From: Mixta sp031457955
GTDB lineage: Bacteria; Pseudomonadota; Gammaproteobacteria; Enterobacterales; Enterobacteriaceae
Reading direction: 5' to 3'
Assembly: GCF_031457955.1 (NCBI RefSeq)
Contig: NZ_JAVDXN010000004.1
Span: 186,001 to 250,000 of the forward strand
Length of the DNA: 64,000 bases
Under the pieces are notes generated by a model. That model ran no database searches and had not been told where the DNA came from. It was given only the letters and a program-made list of their open reading frames with translations. Below, in pieces: positions 62,788 through 64,000 of this stretch. A program made the position numbers and the translations under genes. Position 1 is the stretch's first letter. Every line of letters starts with the position of its first letter.

Positions 62788-63902
62788 TCGCGCTGACTTT
62801 GCGTTGCGTCATGCTGGCGTTGATGCTGCTGGTAGCAGGGCGCGCCAGCGCTGACTGCGCTGCCTGGCCGGACTGGGAGCAGTTTAAACGTGACTACATC
62901 AGCGATCAGGGGCGGGTGATCGATCCTTATGAAGGGAAAAATATCACCACCTCTGAAGGCCAAAGCTATGCGCTGTTTTTCGCGCTGGTGGCGAACGATC
63001 GGCCTGCCTTCGATCTGCTGCTGAGCTGGACGGAAAACAACCTGGCGGCGGGCGATCTGACGCAGCGTTTGCCCGCCTGGCTGTGGGGGCAAGAGAGTAA
63101 AAGCGGTAAATGGCAGGTGCTGGACGATAATCCCGCTTCCGATGCCGATCTCTGGATCGGCTGGACGCTGCTACAGGCCAGCCATTTATGGCACAGCCGC
63201 AGCTATCAGGTGACCGGCACGCTGCTGTTAAACCGGGTGGCAAAAGAGGAAGTGGCCGATCTGAAAGGGTTTGGCCTGATGCTGATGCCGGGCAAAGCCG
63301 GTTTTATTCAGCCGGATAGTTGGATGATTAATCCCAGCTATCTGCCGTTGCAGCTGTTAACCCGCCTGAGCGCGTTAAAAGGGCCGTGGCCGGAAATTAA
63401 TCGTAACGCGCTGCGCCTGTTGCAGGAAACCGCGCCGAAAGGCTTCGCGCCTGACTGGTATGTCTGGCAGAGCGGCAGCGGCTGGCGGCCTGATAACAGC
63501 AAAGGGCCGACGGGCGGTTATGATGCCATTCGCGTCTATCTTTGGGCCGGTATGCTGAGCGATGAGGATCCGCGTAAAGCGACGCTGATGGCGCATTTCG
63601 CGCCGATGGCGCGCCTGACGGAAACCGCGGGCAATCCGCCGGAGCGCGTCAACGTGCTGACCGGCGAGATGACCAATCACGGCAACGTAGGCTTTTCAGC
63701 GGCGCTGCTGCCGTTTTTGCAGGAGTCGCATGCGCTAACGGCGCAGCAACAGCGCGTACAGCAACAGCCGCCCGGCAGCGATGCCTACTACAGCAGCGTA
63801 CTCAATCTGTTTGGCGGCGGCTGGAGTGATAACCGCTACCGTTTTAATGCGCAGGGCGACCTGTTACCGGCATGGGATCCACAATGCGTAACGTCAGATT
63901 AA
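62784..63902 (+). CDS. bcsZ: BcsZ, endo-1,4-beta-glucanase (GH8)
   Basis: Periplasmic cellulase of glycoside hydrolase family 8, 372 residues (E. coli 368), that trims or edits nascent cellulose. The signal peptide is cleaved near ASA-DC (residue 23). The catalytic acid Glu lies in ITTSEGQSYALFFAL and the base Asp in GGYDAIRVYLWAGM. The start is GTG, overlapping the bcsB stop as GTGA. The 3' end overlaps bcsC by 19 nt. Confidence 0.96.
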   Translation: MIALTLRCVMLALMLLVAGRASADCAAWPDWEQFKRDYISDQGRVIDPYEGKNITTSEGQSYALFFALVANDRPAFDLLLSWTENNLAAGDLTQRLPAWLWGQESKSGKWQVLDDNPASDADLWIGWTLLQASHLWHSRSYQVTGTLLLNRVAKEEVADLKGFGLMLMPGKAGFIQPDSWMINPSYLPLQLLTRLSALKGPWPEINRNALRLLQETAPKGFAPDWYVWQSGSGWRPDNSKGPTGGYDAIRVYLWAGMLSDEDPRKATLMAHFAPMARLTETAGNPPERVNVLTGEMTNHGNVGFSAALLPFLQESHALTAQQQRVQQQPPGSDAYYSSVLNLFGGGWSDNRYRFNAQGDLLPAWDPQCVTSD

Positions 63903-64000
63903 GCTGTCTGAGCCTTTTGCTGCCGGGCGTGATCGGCATCAGTTCCCTGCCTGCGCTGGCCGCCGAGACGGCGCGCGAGGTGTCGCCGGTTGCATGGCTG
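63884..64000 (+). CDS. bcsC: BcsC, outer-membrane cellulose export protein (5' end only)
   Basis: 39 codons are visible up to the window edge. The ATG at 63884 begins a signal peptide (about 27 residues, ending SLPALAAE), expected for BcsC, a periplasmic TPR and outer-membrane beta-barrel exporter of over 1100 residues. Identity rests on position after bcsZ and the signal peptide, since the TPR region is outside the window. Confidence 0.85.
   Translation, partial: MRNVRLSCLSLLLPGVIGISSLPALAAETAREVSPVAWL

Noticed and set aside
1..64000. CRISPR arrays, insertion sequences, prophage or replication origin
   Set aside because: No direct-repeat arrays, transposase frames, phage genes or DnaA-box clusters were seen on reading the window.

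Overview
The window is a chromosomal segment of a gamma-proteobacterium in the order Enterobacterales. The gene content and protein sequences match the Escherichia coli xyl-glyQS, mtl, fdo, dpp and bcs neighbourhoods closely, while local order differs. High-GC codon use together with a cysteine-type FdoG suggests Erwiniaceae (Pantoea/Mixta/Erwinia type). The genus is an inference; no rRNA is present to confirm it.

Layout. 1-4818: xylose uptake and catabolism (xylG partial, xylF, divergent xylAB) around a control region with CRP- and XylR-like sites. 4822-9032: wecH-type acyltransferase and glyQS. 9258-13427: L-rhamnonate catabolism rhmR-rhmD-rhmT-rhmA. 13607-14487: an AT-rich two-gene cassette of unknown function. 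14842-18594: yicJI (alpha-xyloside import and alpha-xylosidase). 18940-26383: yibF, fdhE, fdoIHG (aerobic formate dehydrogenase, cysteine in place of selenocysteine) and divergent fdhD. 26656-28045: a putative pore-forming effector and membrane immunity pair. 28446-36284: sodA, a virK/ybjX gene, yibL, the mtlADR mannitol operon (upstream region rich in CRP sites), yiaF and yiaG. 36339-39494: a 1051-residue Ig-like repeat protein. 39771-41424: HD hydrolase and the ohrR/ohr organic peroxide module. 41714-43588: eptB and tRNA-Pro(CGG). 43783-45336: a lysozyme-like effector, an LprI-type immunity gene and the remnant of a second immunity gene, inserted between proK and dppA. 45968-51736: the dppABCDF dipeptide transporter. 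52110-53153: a soluble chemoreceptor with a CZB zinc domain. 53306-64000: a type II cellulose cluster, bcsGFE divergent from bcsRQABZC (bcsC cut by the window edge).

How it fits together. Most operons are conserved housekeeping or sugar-catabolic modules. YicJI releases xylose that XylAB can metabolise. FdhD and FdhE mature the FdoGHI enzyme. BcsG/E/F modify and regulate the cellulose made by BcsRQAB and exported by BcsC. Set between these modules are three small, AT-richer cassettes. Two (26656-28045 and 43783-45336) look like interbacterial effector/immunity pairs, and the third (13607-14487) has a similar two-gene layout. No type VI secretion genes, insertion sequences, integrases or CRISPR arrays are visible here. 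The least explained parts are these cassettes, the Ig-like repeat protein with its apparent three-domain super-repeat, the fdhD leader, and the yicJ leader with a 12-bp inverted repeat reaching the start codon.
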